64,000 nt of DNA from Candidatus Kuenenia stuttgartensis (lineage in GTDB: Bacteria; Planctomycetota; Planctomycetia; Planctomycetales; Planctomycetaceae), in assembly GCA_945904015.1 (NCBI GenBank), contig CAMDPK010000004.1:33284-97283 (forward strand), in the 5' to 3' direction. Positions 35,697 to 44,036 of the stretch are shown piece after piece (within the stretch, counting starts at the first letter, position 1; each line of letters starts with the position of its first letter). The position numbers were made by a program, and so were the translations under genes. A model generated the notes under the pieces. It was not told the origin of the DNA. It saw only the letters and a list, made by a program, of their open reading frames with translations, and ran no database searches.

Positions 35697-38600
35697 ATGC
35701 GACAGTTCCTCTTCAACCTGACTCTCGCCCTGGCGGTGATGCCGGTGGCCGTAGCGCAGGCGGATGATGCCGGGTTAGAATTCTTCGAGAAGAAGATTCG
35801 GCCCGTGCTGGTAAAGCATTGCTACGAGTGCCATTCGCATGAGAAGAAGATCAGCGGCGGGCTAGCGCTGGATTCAAAGTCGGGCTGGGAGCAGGGGGGC
35901 GACAGCGGACCGGCATTGGTGCCCGGCCGACCGGAGGAATCTCGACTCCTCAAGGCGGTGGAGTGGAGCGATCCCGATTTGCAGATGCCACCGAAGGCGA
36001 AAATCAGCGATGCCGAGATCGCGGTTCTGACCGAGTGGATCAAGCGGGGCGCACCCGATCCGCGCACGACGGCTGCGCGGCCCACCCCCGGACTTTCCGG
36101 TCCAACATGGTGGTCGCTGAAACCATTGTCGAAATCCGCAGTGCCGCCGGGCACGGCGCATCCGATTGATGCATTCCTGCTCGCAAAGCTTCATGAGCAA
36201 CATCTCTCGCCGTCGCCCGAAGCGGATCGGGGCACGTTGATTCGCCGACTCACCTTTGACCTGCACGGCCTGCCGCCGACACCGGAGGAAGTGGCGGTGT
36301 TTGAGCAGGGCAGCGCCACGCAAGCTTATGAGCGTTTGGTGGACCGACTGCTTTCGTCGCCGCGCTATGGCGAGCGCTGGGCGCGGCATTGGTTGGATGT
36401 GGCGCATTATGGCGAGTCGAACGGCTTCGGCATGGACCGCCCGCGACTGGAAGCGTGGCCGTATCGCGATTACGTCATCGCGTCGCTGAATGCTGACAAA
36501 CCATACGCGCGGTTCGTGCAGGAGCAGCTCGCGGCGGACGCGCTCTTCTCCGATGAACCGGCGCTGACACCGGCGTTGGGCTTTGTGGCGGCGGGGCCGT
36601 TCAATCAAAGCGCGCTCGTCGAACAGGTGGACGGCACGGACTGCAAACGCATCGCACTGAACCTCGACCGCGACGACATGGTCGCGAGCACGGCGAGCAC
36701 GTTCCTCAGCCTCACGGTGCATTGCGCGCGTTGCCACGAGCACAAGTTCGATCCCATCTCCCAGCGAGATTACTACCGCCTGCAAGCCGTCTTCGCGGGC
36801 GTGGGGCGCACCGAGCGAGCCTTCGATGCCGACCCGCAACTCCGGGCCGAACGGGCCGCCTTGCGGAGGAAAATTGCAGATCTGGAACAGAATCCCGATG
36901 CGCATCCTCCGACCACGGACGAGCGCAACGAACTCGTGAGCGCTCAGGCGGCGTGGGAAAAGTCTCTCGCCGCTGAGTCGGCAATCTGGATGCCGCTGGA
37001 AATGGAGCGTATCGCGTCCACGAATCCAGCGACCACATTCACCCGGCTCGACGACAGTACGTGGCTGGCCGCAGGTGAAGCGGCGGACAAGGACTCCTAC
37101 ACGATTCGCGGGAAAGCCACGCTGCCGCGCATGACCGCGCTGCGGCTTGAGGTGTTGCCTGACGACCGTCTGCCGATGCGTGGCCCAGGCCGGCAGGACA
37201 ATGGCAATCTGCATCTCTCGGAAGTTCGCGTGAGCGTGGCGGGCGCGGATGCTGCGGAAAAGTCTCAGCCTCTCGCCCTGCACAATGCGTCGGCGGATTT
37301 CAATCAGAGCGACTACGGCATTGAGCGCGCTGTGGACGGCAATCAGGAAACGGGATGGGGCATCCATCCGCAGATCGGGAAGGTCCATCAGGCCGTCTTC
37401 GAGTTGAAGGAACCGCGCGCCACCTCGAGTGGTGCGGTGCTGGTCATCGAACTCGATCAGCTTCACGGCCAGCGTCATCTCATCGGGCGTTTTCGCCTTT
37501 CGGCCACGGATAAAGCTCCGCCCGTGCGTGCGCCAACGCTGCCGGTCGAAGTGCTCACCACCATCGCCCAACCGGAATCCGAACGCACGGATGCCGGTCG
37601 CAAACAGCTCTTCGATACGCATCGTCTCGTGTTCCTCAAGCAGCAATTCGCGCGCATGCCCGCCGAGCGAAAAGTCTGGGCCATCGCGGCGGACTTCGCG
37701 CCGCTGCGCAACTACAAACCGACGAAGGAACCGTATCCCATCGCCGTGTTGCGACGCGGTGACATCAAACAGCCGCTCACGCCGGTCGAGCCGGGCGCAC
37801 TCACGGCGGTCAGCACGCTGCGTCCAGAGTTTGAACTCGCCAATCCCCAGGACGAAGCCGCCCGCCGCGCCGCGCTTGCTCGCTGGATCACCGCGCCGGA
37901 GAACATGCTGACTTGGCGCAGCATCGTGAATCGTGTGTGGCATTGGCACTTCGGGCGCGGCATCGTGGATACGCCCAATGACTTTGGCCGCATGGGTTCA
38001 CCGCCCACGCATCCTGCGCTGCTCGACTGGCTCGCCGTGGAGTTTCGCGACGATGGCGGTTCCTTGAAGCGACTCCACAAGCTCATCGTCACCAGCGCCG
38101 CGTATCGGCAGGTCTCCACGCATCGCGAAGACGCCGCGCGCATCGACAGCGACAACCGCTTTCTCTGGCGCATGAACCGTCAGCGGCTCGATGCCGAGAA
38201 CGTGCGGGATGCCTTGCTCGCCGCCAGCGGGAAGCTCGACCTGACGATGGGTGGACCTTCGGCGATGCAGTTCCAGTTCGACGATCCGAACAAGGAAGTC
38301 ACCCCGCGCATCGACTACGGCGCGTTCGATCCAGACAGCCCCGCCAGCTATCGACGCAGCGTCTATCGCTTTCTCTTCCGCAACCTCAACGACCCGCTGC
38401 TGGATGCCTTTGACGCCGTGGACCCATCGCTCTCCACGCCGAAACGCCATGCCACTATCACGCCGCTGCAAGCGCTCTCGCTTTGGAACAACCGTTTCGT
38501 CCTGCGCCAATGCGAGCACCTCGCCGCACGCCTCGAACGTGACGCCGATGGACTTGAGCCGCAAGTCGCGCGTGCGTTCCGCTTGCTGTGCTCCCGCGCT

Positions 38601-38708
38601 CCGACGCCCGCCGAGTTAGCGCTGCTCATCGATCATGCCCAGCGACACGGCCTCGCCAACGCCTGTCGCGTGCTCGTGAACTCGAACGAGTTCCTGTTTG
38701 CGAACTGA
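35697..38708 (+). CDS. PSCyt1 / DUF1549 / DUF1553 protein, exported
   Basis: 1003 residues. ATG 35697 is chosen for the GGAGA upstream and the leader MRQFLFNLTLALAVMPVAVA. PSCyt1: C42-YE-C45-H46 is a haem c attachment motif, followed by GWEQGGDSGPALVPGRPEES and MPPKAK. DUF1549: RLTFDLHGLPPTPEEV, SPRYGERWARHWLDVAHYGE and CARCHEHKFDPI, a second CxxCH. DUF1553: RSIVNRVWHWHFGRGIVDTP and RRSVYRFLFRNLNDPLLDAF. The middle contains a galactose-binding-like insert. Such proteins are abundant in planctomycetes, exported, and paired with DUF1501. The function is not known; electron transfer or polysaccharide processing have been proposed. Confidence 0.92.
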   Translation: MRQFLFNLTLALAVMPVAVAQADDAGLEFFEKKIRPVLVKHCYECHSHEKKISGGLALDSKSGWEQGGDSGPALVPGRPEESRLLKAVEWSDPDLQMPPKAKISDAEIAVLTEWIKRGAPDPRTTAARPTPGLSGPTWWSLKPLSKSAVPPGTAHPIDAFLLAKLHEQHLSPSPEADRGTLIRRLTFDLHGLPPTPEEVAVFEQGSATQAYERLVDRLLSSPRYGERWARHWLDVAHYGESNGFGMDRPRLEAWPYRDYVIASLNADKPYARFVQEQLAADALFSDEPALTPALGFVAAGPFNQSALVEQVDGTDCKRIALNLDRDDMVASTASTFLSLTVHCARCHEHKFDPISQRDYYRLQAVFAGVGRTERAFDADPQLRAERAALRRKIADLEQNPDAHPPTTDERNELVSAQAAWEKSLAAESAIWMPLEMERIASTNPATTFTRLDDSTWLAAGEAADKDSYTIRGKATLPRMTALRLEVLPDDRLPMRGPGRQDNGNLHLSEVRVSVAGADAAEKSQPLALHNASADFNQSDYGIERAVDGNQETGWGIHPQIGKVHQAVFELKEPRATSSGAVLVIELDQLHGQRHLIGRFRLSATDKAPPVRAPTLPVEVLTTIAQPESERTDAGRKQLFDTHRLVFLKQQFARMPAERKVWAIAADFAPLRNYKPTKEPYPIAVLRRGDIKQPLTPVEPGALTAVSTLRPEFELANPQDEAARRAALARWITAPENMLTWRSIVNRVWHWHFGRGIVDTPNDFGRMGSPPTHPALLDWLAVEFRDDGGSLKRLHKLIVTSAAYRQVSTHREDAARIDSDNRFLWRMNRQRLDAENVRDALLAASGKLDLTMGGPSAMQFQFDDPNKEVTPRIDYGAFDPDSPASYRRSVYRFLFRNLNDPLLDAFDAVDPSLSTPKRHATITPLQALSLWNNRFVLRQCEHLAARLERDADGLEPQVARAFRLLCSRAPTPAELALLIDHAQRHGLANACRVLVNSNEFLFAN

Positions 38709-38730
38709 CCCTCTCCTCAAGAGCCACTCC

Positions 38731-40158
38731 ATGAAACCGATCATTACCACTCGCCGCGACTTTCTTCAGCAATGCGGTGGTGGTTTCGGTTCCGTTGCGC
38801 TCGCTTGGTTGATGCAGGAGCAAGGTCTGCTCGCGGCCGATGCGTCTGCGGCGGCGACGCATCGGCCGCATCATCGGCCACGCGCGAAGCAGGTCATCCA
38901 GCTCTTCATGCTCGGTGGCGCGAGTCAGTGTGACACGTTCGATTACAAGCCGGAGTTGCAGCGGCGCGGCGGTGAGCAAGTGGACTTCACCATCACCGGA
39001 GGCACCGTCGGCTCACCGGGGCCGTTGCTGAAAAGCCCGTGGGAGTGGCGGCAGCACGGCCAGTGCGGACGCTGGGTGAGCAACGCTCTGCCGCATCTCG
39101 CGGAGTGCGTGGACGACATGGCCTTCCTCATGGCGATGAACGCCCCCACCAGTGAGCACAGCGCCGGGCAGACCATGCAGACCAGCGGCTTCGTGATTCC
39201 CGGCTTCCCAACCATCGGTGCGTGGGTGAGCTACGCGCTGGGCAATCTCACCGACAATCTGCCAGTCTTTGTCGCGCTGCCTGACCCCGTGGGATTGCCG
39301 TGGACGGGCAAGGCCGCGTGGACGAACGGTTTTCTTCCCGCGATCCATCAGGGGACGATGCTCAACCCCGCCGCCGAGAATCCCGTGCCCGACTTGTTTC
39401 CACCCAAGAGCGCCGGATTTATCAACGCCGCCAGCGAGCGTGACGGACTCGATCTGCTCGCGAAGCTCAACCGTGTGCAACTCCAGCCGGGTGACTCACG
39501 GCTCGAAGCGCGCATCGCCAGCTATGAACTCGCCGCGCGCATGCAGCTTGCCGTGCCCGATGTGCTCGATCTGCGAGGCGAGACCGAGGCGACCAAGACA
39601 CTCTACGGCTTCGGCAACGACAAGACCGAGCCGCTAGGTCGCAACTGCCTCATCGCGCGACGGCTCATCGAACGCGGCGTACGCTTTGTGCAACTCTGGT
39701 GCGGCTCCGGCCTCGGCGGTGCGGCGGGCAACTGGGACAACCACGGCGACATCTTCCCCGGCTCAGATTTTGAGAAGATGTGCATCCGCTCGGATCAACC
39801 CGTCGCCGGACTGCTGCACGACCTCAAAGCGCGCGGCCTGCTGGATGAAACCGTCGTGTTTTGGACCACCGAGTTTGGCCGCACGCCCTACAGTCAGGCC
39901 AGCAAAGGCCGCGACCACAACGGCAACACCTTCGTGAGTTGGATGGCCGGCGGCGGCATTCAGGGTGGCGTCACTCACGGCGAGAGCGACGAGTTCTCTT
40001 TCAAGGCCGCCGTCAATCCGACGATGTGTTACGACCAGCACGCTACGCTGTTGCACCTGCTGGGCTTCGATCACACACAGCTCACCTTCCGGCACAATGG
40101 TGCCGACCGCCGTCTCACCGACGTGCATGGCCATGTCGTCACGGAACTCCTCGCCTGA
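38731..40158 (+). CDS. DUF1501 Tat-type exported protein paired with PSCyt1
   Basis: 475 residues. ATG 38731 lies 22 bases after the PSCyt1 stop. TTRRDFLQQCGGGFGSVALA is a twin-arginine leader. Core motifs are IQLFMLGGASQCDTFDYKP, FLPAIHQGTMLNP, RLEARIASYELAARMQL, WDNHGDIFPG, TTEFGRTPYSQASKGRDHN and QHATLLHLLGFDHTQLTFR. This is the longer DUF1501 subtype normally seen behind PSCyt1/DUF1553 genes, unlike the three unpaired copies at 4.6-10.6 kb. The PSCyt1 partner is cotranscribed. Function unknown. Confidence 0.92.
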   Translation: MKPIITTRRDFLQQCGGGFGSVALAWLMQEQGLLAADASAAATHRPHHRPRAKQVIQLFMLGGASQCDTFDYKPELQRRGGEQVDFTITGGTVGSPGPLLKSPWEWRQHGQCGRWVSNALPHLAECVDDMAFLMAMNAPTSEHSAGQTMQTSGFVIPGFPTIGAWVSYALGNLTDNLPVFVALPDPVGLPWTGKAAWTNGFLPAIHQGTMLNPAAENPVPDLFPPKSAGFINAASERDGLDLLAKLNRVQLQPGDSRLEARIASYELAARMQLAVPDVLDLRGETEATKTLYGFGNDKTEPLGRNCLIARRLIERGVRFVQLWCGSGLGGAAGNWDNHGDIFPGSDFEKMCIRSDQPVAGLLHDLKARGLLDETVVFWTTEFGRTPYSQASKGRDHNGNTFVSWMAGGGIQGGVTHGESDEFSFKAAVNPTMCYDQHATLLHLLGFDHTQLTFRHNGADRRLTDVHGHVVTELLA

Positions 40159-40330
40159 GACTCAAGAAACTTGGGTTCGGGATTGAGCAAGGTGGCAATC
40201 AACGCCAGATCGCTCAGGTCTCGTCCCTACCACGCGCGGCGATGAGCTTGGCGGCTGCGCCCCCTTCCCGCTGCATAGGTCGTGCTTCCGGCGATTCATT
40301 GCCAAGAATGCCGTTGTGCGAGCACTGATC

Positions 40331-41452
40331 TCATGCGATGCGTCCCGGTGGGTGATCGGTGTCACGTTGGATGACGACTTGGGCCGGATTGATCGCTTGG
40401 AATTTTCCTTTGTTGGCTGTGATCTCGAACGCTTGGGGGACGGATTCCAGACCGTCCAGCATGTGCGTGATGGTCGAGTTGAGATGGACGCGGCCGGAGG
40501 CGACGAGGCGGACGGTGTGTTCGAGGTGGGCTTGCGTGCTGATATCTGGGAAGAGGTAGCGCAGGCTGCGTTCGCGCAGCAGATCGACGTTCAATTCCAG
40601 GGGACCGCCGAACCAGGAGACGCCGATCACCTTGCCGCCCGACCGTGCGGCGTCGATGGCTTGTCGCAATGTTTGTGTGCCGGCTAATCCTTGTTTCGGG
40701 CTGCCGCCGGCGCACTCGAAGACAACGTCGGCCCCGTTGCCGTCGGTCAAATCGCGGATGACAGCAAGGACATCGCAGGTCCGAGCGTTCAGAGCGTGGT
40801 CCGCGCCGAGTTCTTTCGAGATGCGGCAGGACTCCTCGCGCACATCCACAGTGATAACCAAGCCCGCTCCGCTGATGCGTGCGATTTGCAGGCACTCCAG
40901 CCCCATGCTTCCCTGGCCGAAGATGACCACCGAATCGCCCATCTGAATCGCGGCGGTTTCGACGGCGGCGATGCTGTCGCTCAGCGATTGCAAACAGGCG
41001 GCCTCGCTGTCCGAGATGCAGTCATCGACTTTGACCAGCGCGATCTCCGGCAACGAGGCCACTTCGCTGAAACAACCCGGCTGGTCAAAGCCGATGACCG
41101 GTCCTTTGCGGCACAGAGAGCTGCGCTCGGACAGACACAACGAGCATTTCTCGCAAGGGAGTTTCGCTCGCGCGGCCACACGGTCTCCGACTTGGAAACG
41201 ACTGACGCCGGGACCGGTCTCGATGATGCGGGCGCAGAACTCATGGCCGAACAATTGGATGGGGGCCTCGGTTTCGAGCCGACGTTTCACGCGATCGTAA
41301 GCCAACGTCGGAATGCCGAAGGCAAGCTGGGCCTCGGTGACGCTCGGCTGCACGCACAGCGGCTCCACGAGAACATGTCGTGGTCGCAGTTCGGGCACGG
41401 GAACTTCATCGAGCCGCAGATCGCCGAATCCATAAAACCGCCACGCTTTCAT
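40331..41452 (-). CDS. Zinc-binding alcohol dehydrogenase family protein
   Basis: 373 residues. ATG 41452 is favoured over an earlier start because of CAGGAG upstream and ATGA overlap with the preceding gene. GHE in QLFGHEFCARI supplies catalytic-zinc ligands. The structural-zinc loop LPCEKCSLCLSERSSLC has four cysteines. VVIFGQGSMGLECLQIA is the nucleotide-binding GxGxxG. The N-terminal catalytic loop reads CVQPSVTEAQ rather than the usual CGVCGTD, but keeps the cysteine. It oxidises a sugar or polyol in the cytoplasm, substrate unknown. Last gene of a four-gene operon. Confidence 0.9.
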   Translation of the reverse strand: MKAWRFYGFGDLRLDEVPVPELRPRHVLVEPLCVQPSVTEAQLAFGIPTLAYDRVKRRLETEAPIQLFGHEFCARIIETGPGVSRFQVGDRVAARAKLPCEKCSLCLSERSSLCRKGPVIGFDQPGCFSEVASLPEIALVKVDDCISDSEAACLQSLSDSIAAVETAAIQMGDSVVIFGQGSMGLECLQIARISGAGLVITVDVREESCRISKELGADHALNARTCDVLAVIRDLTDGNGADVVFECAGGSPKQGLAGTQTLRQAIDAARSGGKVIGVSWFGGPLELNVDLLRERSLRYLFPDISTQAHLEHTVRLVASGRVHLNSTITHMLDGLESVPQAFEITANKGKFQAINPAQVVIQRDTDHPPGRIA

Positions 41453-42447
41453 GACACGTTCTCCTGACGATTGAACTTTTGCAGGCTGTGACAATCCGGC
41501 GCGACGAGGCCGCGGTTGCCGCCGGCCGACATCACGACCTCAGCGACGTAGACATCGCCGCGCGAGTCGATGCAGATGTCGTGCGGCGCGAAGAAGTCGC
41601 CGGGAGCGGTCGGGTTGTCGCCGCCGCCCCAGCGTGTCAGCAGTTCGCCGCGCGAGTCAAACACGCTGACGCGCCCGCCGGTTGCATCCGCAGAGGGAGC
41701 CGACGTGCCGGGCCACATGCCGGCGCGGTAGCCCAACTCGGCAACGAACAGGTTGCCCGCAGCATCAAACGCAACTTGGCACGGGCGGGCGATGTCGGTT
41801 CGCTCGTCGAGGAACTTTCCGTCCGCCGAGAAGAGTTGGATGCGGCTGTTTTCGCGATCGGCGACGAACACCGTTCCGTTTCGATCGACGGCGATCCCGT
41901 GCGGAACCCGAAACTGTCCCGGCCCCGTGCCCGGTTCGCCCCAAGAGAACAGCAGTCGGCCGTCGGGCGCGAACTTGTGAACGCGGGCGTTGCCGTAGCC
42001 GTCGGTGACGTAGATCTCGCCAGCGGCGGAGAGCGCGACGTTGGTTGGAAAGTAGAACGGCGGCCCGGCGTGTCGGATCGTGCGAAAGTCGATGCTCGTC
42101 GCGCCGGTGTCTGACGGCTGGCCGCTCGTGCCCAGCGTCATCAGTAGCGTTCCATCGGATGCAAACTTTCGGACGGTGTGGTCGAGATCATCGGTGCAAT
42201 AGACGGCATCGTCTGGCCCGATCGTGATGCCGTGCGGCCGCGCGAACACGCCTTCGCCCCACGCGGTCAGAAACGTGCCGTCGCGATCAAACACCATCAG
42301 CGGATGCTCGCCGCGATTGAAGACGAACACGCGGTCGCGCGAGTCGGTCGCGACCGCGGCGACTTCCGTCCAACTCCAACCGAGCGGCAGTTTCGCCCAG
42401 CGGTCATTGGCCTCAGGGCCGACCTCCCGGCCCAGCGGATTCTTCAT
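41449..42447 (-). CDS. NHL-repeat beta-propeller protein
   Basis: 332 residues, ATG 42447 overlapping the DUF1501 stop by ATGA; the long frame upstream is antisense to that gene and is ignored. Repeats of the NHL type recur: GVFARPHGITIGPDDAVYCT, FYFPTNVALSAAGEIYVTDG, GQFRVPHGIAVDRNGTVFVA, CQVAFDAAGNLFVAELGYR and FFAPHDICIDSRGDVYVAEV. This is a six-bladed propeller used for binding or, in some families, hydrolysis. No signal peptide is seen, so it may be cytoplasmic despite its exported neighbours. It may bind a substrate for the adjacent dehydrogenase; this is inference. Confidence 0.88.
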   Translation of the reverse strand: MKNPLGREVGPEANDRWAKLPLGWSWTEVAAVATDSRDRVFVFNRGEHPLMVFDRDGTFLTAWGEGVFARPHGITIGPDDAVYCTDDLDHTVRKFASDGTLLMTLGTSGQPSDTGATSIDFRTIRHAGPPFYFPTNVALSAAGEIYVTDGYGNARVHKFAPDGRLLFSWGEPGTGPGQFRVPHGIAVDRNGTVFVADRENSRIQLFSADGKFLDERTDIARPCQVAFDAAGNLFVAELGYRAGMWPGTSAPSADATGGRVSVFDSRGELLTRWGGGDNPTAPGDFFAPHDICIDSRGDVYVAEVVMSAGGNRGLVAPDCHSLQKFNRQENVS

Positions 42448-43922
42448 GCCAAAATCCCCTTCACGATGTGCGCTTCGAGAACGCCGGTCAGTCGCTCTCT
42501 CAGACCGTTCTCCAGGATGAATAACTGATCGTGGCGCAGGCCGAGCAGGTGCAGGATCGTCGCGTGCCAGTCGGCGACGCTGACGCGGTTCTCGACGGCG
42601 GCGAGACCGAGTTCGTCGGTGGCTCCGTAAGTGGTTCCGCCCTTGATGCCGGCACCGGCCATCCAGGTGCAGAAGGCGTTCTTGTTGTGATCGCGCCCCG
42701 CCTTGCGCTCGTCCTTGTCGGGCGGCAATTGAGCAATCGGGAGCCGTCCGAACTCTCCGCCCCACACGACGAGCGTGCTATCGAACAGCCCGCGCTGTTT
42801 CAGATCGCGCAGCAACGCGGCGATCGGTTGGTCGGTTCGCTCGCATGCCTTCTTCATGTCCGTCGCCAGCGCGGTGTGGTTGTCCCAAATCTGGGCGTTG
42901 ATGTAGAGCTGTACGAAACGCACGCCACGCTCGACCAATCGGCGGGCGATGAGACAGCGGCGACCGTACGAGTCGGTTGGCTCGCGACCGATGCCGTACA
43001 TCTCCTGAATCGCCGGACTCTCTTGCGTGATGTCGAGGGCGTCGCTGGCCGCCAACTGCATCCGCGCCGCCAGTTCGTAGCTGGCGATGCGGGCCTCCAA
43101 GATCGGTTGGCCGGGCCGTTGACGCAGGTGTCGTTGATCGAGTCGCGACAGCAGCTCGCGCTCCACCCGCACCACATCCGCCGGCCGATCGACCTCGGCG
43201 CGAAGGTTCAGTACCGGCGAGCCTGTCGAACGAAAACGAGTCCCCTGAAAGGTCGGCGGCAGGAAGCCCGCCTGCCAATTCTCCACGCCGTTGATCGGCA
43301 GACCCAGCGGATCATCGAGCACGACGTAGGCCGGGAGATTGGCGCACTCACTCCCCAGGCCGTAAGCCACCCACGCGCCGAGAGTCGGCCTGCTCGGACT
43401 CATCTTGCCCGACTGAATCAGGTAAATCGCCGGCTCGTGGGTCAGGTTCGTTGTGTGCATCGACCGGATGAGCGCGATGTCATCGACTTGCCGAGCGAGG
43501 TGCGGCAACGCTTCGGAGACCCACATGCCGCACTGTCCGTGCTGAGCGAACTTGAACGGACTGCGCATCAGCGCGCCGGCGCTCTGAGGGTTCTCGACCT
43601 CGCCCGCGATCTTGTCGAAGTAGGTCTGGCCGTGGTGCTCGTCGAGGAACGGTTTTGGATCAAACAGGTCCATTTGACTTGGACCACCGTTCATAAAGAG
43701 GTGAATGACCGACTTCGCCTGCGGCTCGAAATGCGGCTGGCGTGGTTTGACGTCGGATGGTGGAGCGCCCGCATCGTCGAACGCGAGGAGCTTTGATCCG
43801 CGCGCGGCATCCTGTCCCAGCAAATACGTCAGTGCCGCTCCGCAGAGGCCGCTGGAGACTCGCTGAAACAAATTCCGGCGAGTCAGTGACTGTGTCGCCG
43901 TTCGTTGTTTTGGTTCGGACAT
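42444..43922 (-). CDS. DUF1501 Tat-type exported protein paired with PSCyt1 (second pair)
   Basis: 492 residues from ATG 43922. LTRRNLFQRVSSGLCGAALT is a twin-arginine leader. VIHLFMNGGPSQMDLFDPKP, FKFAQHGQCGMWVSEALPHL, NWQAGFLPPTFQGTRF, LEARIASYELAARMQLAASD, WGGEFGRLPIAQ, GRDHNKNAFCTWMAGAG and WHATILHLLGLRHDQLFI are all family blocks. It is close in design to 38731-40158. The PSCyt1 gene lies just upstream across a 26-base palindrome, and the NHL gene overlaps downstream. Confidence 0.92.
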   Translation of the reverse strand: MSEPKQRTATQSLTRRNLFQRVSSGLCGAALTYLLGQDAARGSKLLAFDDAGAPPSDVKPRQPHFEPQAKSVIHLFMNGGPSQMDLFDPKPFLDEHHGQTYFDKIAGEVENPQSAGALMRSPFKFAQHGQCGMWVSEALPHLARQVDDIALIRSMHTTNLTHEPAIYLIQSGKMSPSRPTLGAWVAYGLGSECANLPAYVVLDDPLGLPINGVENWQAGFLPPTFQGTRFRSTGSPVLNLRAEVDRPADVVRVERELLSRLDQRHLRQRPGQPILEARIASYELAARMQLAASDALDITQESPAIQEMYGIGREPTDSYGRRCLIARRLVERGVRFVQLYINAQIWDNHTALATDMKKACERTDQPIAALLRDLKQRGLFDSTLVVWGGEFGRLPIAQLPPDKDERKAGRDHNKNAFCTWMAGAGIKGGTTYGATDELGLAAVENRVSVADWHATILHLLGLRHDQLFILENGLRERLTGVLEAHIVKGILA

Positions 43923-43962
43923 CGTTTCACGTCTTTCGTCGATGAACCGCGTTGATCTCTGG

Positions 43963-44029
43963 GTAGCCACGCTCGCCAAGAGCGTGGGGGAAGTCGCGGA
44001 AAACCCACGCTCTTGGCGAGCGTGGCTAC
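43963..44029. repeat. 26-bp perfect inverted repeat GTAGCCACGCTCGCCAAG...
   Basis: Arms 43963-43988 and 44004-44029 are exact complements. Each arm is also a hairpin of the CCACGCTC/GAGCGTGG type. It fills the gap between the PSCyt1 and DUF1501 genes of one operon, so if it terminates transcription it would do so within the operon. Confidence 0.85.
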
Positions 44030-44036
44030 TCAATAC

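Noticed and set aside
35874..37949. A 691-codon open frame on the minus strand
   Set aside because: Shadow of the PSCyt1 gene 35697-38708, with Arg-rich composition and no signal peptide or motifs.
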